From: Apostichopus japonicus
Taxonomy: Eukaryota; Echinodermata; Holothuroidea; Aspidochirotida; Stichopodidae
Length of the DNA stretch: 64,000 nt
Direction of reading: 5' to 3'
NCBI RefSeq assembly: GCF_037975245.1
Contig: NC_092569.1
Coordinates: 36,002,168-36,066,167 of the forward strand
Position 1 is the stretch's first letter. Each line of letters opens with the position of its first letter. The notes beneath the pieces are model-generated. The model made no database searches. It saw nothing but the letters and a program-made list of their open reading frames with translations, and was not told where the DNA came from. The position numbers and the translations under genes were made by a program. Shown in pieces: positions 60,901 to 64,000 of this stretch.

Positions 60901-63132
60901 AAGGGATCAATGACTCACCAGGAACACCACCAAAGTATAAGGGATTAATGACTCACCAGGAACACCACCAAAGTATAATGGATCATTGGTGTTGGTTTCA
61001 GTCTGTGCTGGATTATCGCTGACCCCTAGTATGCCTTCCTCACCGTCCACTGTTATAGAGGCTTCAAAACGATCTTTGACCACTGCAAAAGAACAGTGAT
61101 GACAAAGATGGCCCTTTGTGTTACACTTTTAAAGTCACAAATTTGAAATTTTTTTATGCTTGTTTCTTCTGTCAATACTTCATATGTAATATTATTTATT
61201 ATATTCTGTATTGGTATAGCATCATCGCATGGTGGTGCTAATGGTATAGCATGGTGGTGCTAATATAATGGTATAGCATGGTGAAGCTAATATAATGGTA
61301 TAGCATGATGAAGCTAATGTAATGGTATAGCATGGTGAGGCTATTGTAATGGTTTAGCATGGTGAAGCCAATATAATGGTATAGCATGGTGAAGCTAATA
61401 TAATGGTATAGCATGGTGAAGCTAATATAATGGTACAGCATGGTGAAGCTAATGTAATGGTATAGCATGGTGAAGCTAATATAATGGCATAGCATGGTGA
61501 AGCTAATGTAATGGTATAGTATGGTGAAGCTAATGTAATGGTATAGCATGGTGTAACTACTGTGCTCATAACTAGCTATTAAAAGTCAGTGGGCTTTGAC
61601 AAACAACAGCAAAATGGAATCTGCTATGCTATGCCACCACCAAACAAAGCTAGTGAAATTAAGGGTAGTTACAAAATATGTTAATGCTATATCACTGCAA
61701 AAACAGCTTGTAAAATTTATAATAAAGCTACAAAATACTTGATGCTATGCCATAACACAGCAATATATGTATGTTCTATGTAATTGATCAAACAAAGCTA
61801 GAGAGATTAAACAAAAATCTACAACTTACTGTAAATAGTTATAACTTTGGCCAAAGTTGAGCTAGTGAAATTTAGCATATAGCTACGAGGTATCTACTAT
61901 GCTATGTTGCTGGCCATAGCTGAGCTAGACAAATATAGCATATAGCTACAAAACACCTTGTATGCTATGAATTTAGCATACAGCTATGAAATATCTTCTA
62001 TGGTATGTCACTGGTCAAAGCTGAGCTAGTCAAATATAGCATATAGCTACAAAATACCTTGTATGCTATGAATTTAGCATACAGCTATGAATTATCTTCT
62101 ATGCTATGTCGCTAGCCATAGCTGAGCAAGACAAATATAGCATATAGTTACAAAATACCTTGTATGCTATGAATTTAGCATACAGCTATGAAATATCTTC
62201 TATGGTATGTCACTGGCCATAGCTGAGCTAGTCAAATATAGCATACAGCTACAAAATACCTTGTATGCTATGAATTTAGCATACAGCTATGATAGATCTT
62301 CTATGGTATGTCACTGGTCAAAGCTGAGCTAGTCAAATATAGCATATAGCTACAAAATACCTTGTATGCTATGAATTTAGCATGCCGCTATGAATTATCT
62401 TCTATGCTATGTCGCTAGCCATAGCTGAGCTATACATATATAGCCTATAGCTGTAAGGTACCTCATATAGTATGCTTGTGTCTATACACAATCTACTGGT
62501 CTTTCACATACCTTCTATGCTATGCCATTGGCCATTGCACAAGCTGAACTCCCCATTTGGAGGAATGTAAGAGGCCATGAACTCCCCTCCTCCATTCTGT
62601 ACACTCAAGAACAGCTGTCAGAATACAAATAAAATAAATCACGGATGAAACATTTAACAATCCTCATTTTTCATGATCAGTTTGTTCACACAAACGTTTT
62701 TATCAAGTGCTTCCCTACTGCATCCAACTTTTTTGTCTCTTACTTCAATTTGGTGGATGTAGTTAACCATCAAGGGCCAATGAAATGGCTTCAACAAAAA
62801 TCTTTCCAATTCCCAAATTTCCATTGTTACATTCAAAACGGTTCAAGTAAAGTCTGTTCCACAACAATATATTCTAATGGTGTACATAATTATCACATCA
62901 CAAACACTTTCAGACTATTTTTAAATAGCTGGATGGATGGGGAGGGGAACATTGAGAGTCATGAGTGGGGGACTACAAGTGTTGAAGAACCAGATGGCTA
63001 CCTGTCCGTCTCTTAATTCCAAGGCCAAAAAGTCCATGTTTGGTTTCTGGATGGAGAAGATGGTTCCACTGCTCTTCCTGGGCTTGATGTCAAAGGTCAT
63101 TGTCAACTCGATACCAACAGAGAATTCATCGC
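57954..63132 (-). CDS. Laminin subunit alpha-like protein, C-terminal LG domain (partial gene)
   Basis: Last four exons on the minus strand: 63132-63002, 62614-62512, 61082-60957 and 58096-57954, all GT-AG with matching phase. Together they encode about 157 aa, one laminin G-like domain at the C-terminus. Signs of the family: ELTMTFDIKPRKSSGTIFSI, LELRDGQ, LCNGQWHSI, DPLYFGGVP, and a final ESFGGCIRNIVINGK ... DLRSCPAN followed by stop, with the two cysteines that close an LG domain. In laminin alpha chains the terminal LG modules bind cell-surface receptors in the basement membrane. The rest of the gene lies beyond 64000. Other LG proteins (perlecan, agrin) remain possible; the CPAN end favours laminin alpha. 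Two of the three introns contain arrays made from exon ends. Confidence 0.8.
58472..60978 (-). repeat. Splice-donor minisatellite, about 66 units of 38 bp
   Basis: On the minus strand each unit reads TTATACTTTGGTGGTGTTCC, TG, then GTGAGTCATTRATCCC. The first 22 bases are the last 22 bases of the exon at 61082-60957, and the rest is its donor and the first intron bases. The unit nearest the exon is the true junction. The other ~65 fill most of the last intron and keep the GTGAGT donor almost without exception. Variants (T/C at one site, GTATAAG/GAATAAG, AACACTACC, AACACAACC) show higher-order copying. Confidence 0.97.
61205..61560. repeat. Minisatellite of about 27-bp units, about 13 copies
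   Basis: Unit close to GGTATAGCATGGTGAAGCTA followed by ATATAAT. It lies in the intron upstream of the exon at 61082-60957. No resemblance to either neighbouring exon edge was found. Confidence 0.9.
61860..62545 (-). repeat. Tandem repeat derived from an exon end, with mutated donors
   Basis: Units of about 100 bases contain TCTTCTATGCTATGTCGCTA / GCCATAGCTGAGC, matching the exon end and donor at 62512 (forward ACCTTCTATGCTATGCCATT followed by GGCCATTGCACAAGCTGA). Copies sit near 61890, 61990, 62090, 62190, 62290 and 62393; the true exon end is last. At the position of the true donor GT the copies have AT, so they no longer form donors. A second half-unit (ACCTTGTATGCTATGAATTT) also looks derived from the same edge and keeps GT. 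Confidence 0.75.
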
Positions 63133-64000
63133 CTAAGAAAATAAAGAAAAGATTCATTTGTGAGATATGCAATTTGAAACAGATTTCTAAAGTGAAATGG
63201 ATTGTGGGATATCCGATTGGTAAGCTGAAAGGAGTGCTGCCTCTGTTTAGTAAAATCTTTACTCATCTGAACCTGTGTCCTCTGGGCCTTGAGCTTTAGA
63301 TCAGAAGGATTCAATACCAACAATTATAACACTGCATACTAATATACTTTCATCTTCACTATAGCACTAACAGATGTGTACTCTAAGATCTGTGTACCAA
63401 CTAAATACAACATATTTTGTAACTGTTACGAAAAAAAGAATCTATCGATCCATGATTTTCAGTCTTACCGAAATGTGTTCAGAATTTTCTTGCCATTTTG
63501 TATGACCATCAATACAGTCTACTCCGTGAGGCAAATAAACGTGATTTTAAAATCAAAATCAGATACACGGTAGATCCCTCATGAAGCTTTAATTTTAATC
63601 AGTTAACACCTGACACTACTAATCAGCAGATATGAGTGAGCCAGGCAGAGGGTTTGGACTTTGAACCAGCTGGTACCCTTAAGACATAAGTGAAGCACTA
63701 AAGAGCAAGAGGCCACCTGTTCAATAAATTAGCGGTGGTTTTAACACAACCAATATCTGCGGACCATCACTGGTACGCAGATGACAGAGGGAAACTCTTC
63801 AGCGAATGAGACATGGGTATTAGACATTTAAATTAACCGACAATGATGTAACAAGATTTCATTGGCTGGTGATGCCCAGAGTTATGCCATATATGTAAAG
63901 ACAGAAAACCTAAAGTTCAAACGCTTAATAACATTAAACATATTGCAGCATTCGCTAAGTTTTCAAGGCATTTCAAAAATATTGTTCACAGCATTTTCTT
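63133..64000. other. Intron or upstream sequence of the laminin-type gene
   Basis: The exon starting at 63132 needs one base from an upstream exon. I did not find that exon in the remaining 870 bases, so it probably lies outside the window. Confidence 0.45.

Noticed and set aside
58472-60978. CRISPR-like array of 38-bp repeats
   Set aside because: There are no unique spacers; units are directly adjacent, the genome is animal, and the unit is explained as a duplicated exon end with its splice donor.
61238-61569. Repetitive open frames on the minus strand (Tyr/Ile-rich)
   Set aside because: These are translations of the 27-bp minisatellite in an intron.

Overview
The window is eukaryotic genomic DNA from an animal. 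Genes are split by introns with GT-AG junctions, intergenic space is wide and A/T-rich, and repeats typical of invertebrate genomes are abundant (CR1/L2-like and Penelope-like reverse transcriptase relics, tRNA-derived SINEs, foldback elements, minisatellites). The gene families (eIF2alpha, a laminin-type LG domain, an RTN4IP1-like oxidoreductase, an SLC35G-like transporter) fit a marine invertebrate. An echinoderm such as a sea cucumber is my guess, but no single sequence here proves it.

Layout. 0-14.1 kb: three head-to-tail copies of a unit of about 4.4 kb (5.8 kb in copy 1), each with one intronless 350-352 aa SLC35G-like transporter. Copy 1 carries a 5'-truncated non-LTR retrotransposon that the other copies lack. 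14.1-19.4 kb: a foldback element, an old diverged remnant of the unit junction, and no visible gene. 19.4-21.4 kb (minus): a two-exon gene with a pipsqueak-type and a CENP-B/Tc5-type helix-turn-helix, apparently broken by one base. 22.2-23.8 kb: two foldback elements and a SINE. 24.2-28.0 kb (plus): a two-exon gene with ten C2H2 zinc fingers, whose intron holds a 1.9 kb terminal-inverted-repeat element. 31.7-37.6 kb (plus): EIF2S1, seven coding exons, 311 aa. 38.8-39.7 kb: a minisatellite. 40.8-47.6 kb (minus): an eight-exon RTN4IP1-like gene, 429 aa, convergent with EIF2S1. 49.2-50.2 kb: a Penelope-like relic next to a SINE. 50.2-57.9 kb: gene-poor, with a hAT-like element that has a perfect 8-bp target duplication. 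58.0-63.1 kb (minus): the last four exons of a laminin-alpha-type gene, forming a terminal LG domain. The gene continues beyond the window.

Most unusual observation. In four introns of two unrelated genes the tandem repeat next to an exon is made from the exon-intron junction itself. EIF2S1 intron 5 has eleven extra copies of the exon 6 acceptor plus about 28 bp of coding sequence. EIF2S1 intron 4 repeats the exon 5 acceptor. The last intron of the laminin gene has about 65 extra copies of a 38-bp unit holding the last 22 bp of the exon and a strong GTGAGT donor. The intron two exons further upstream repeats another exon end with mutated donors. The true exon edge is always the terminal unit of the array. 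This looks like recurrent birth of minisatellites from splice junctions, leaving arrays of decoy splice sites. All exon joins given here were worked out by hand from reading frame, intron phase and family similarity.
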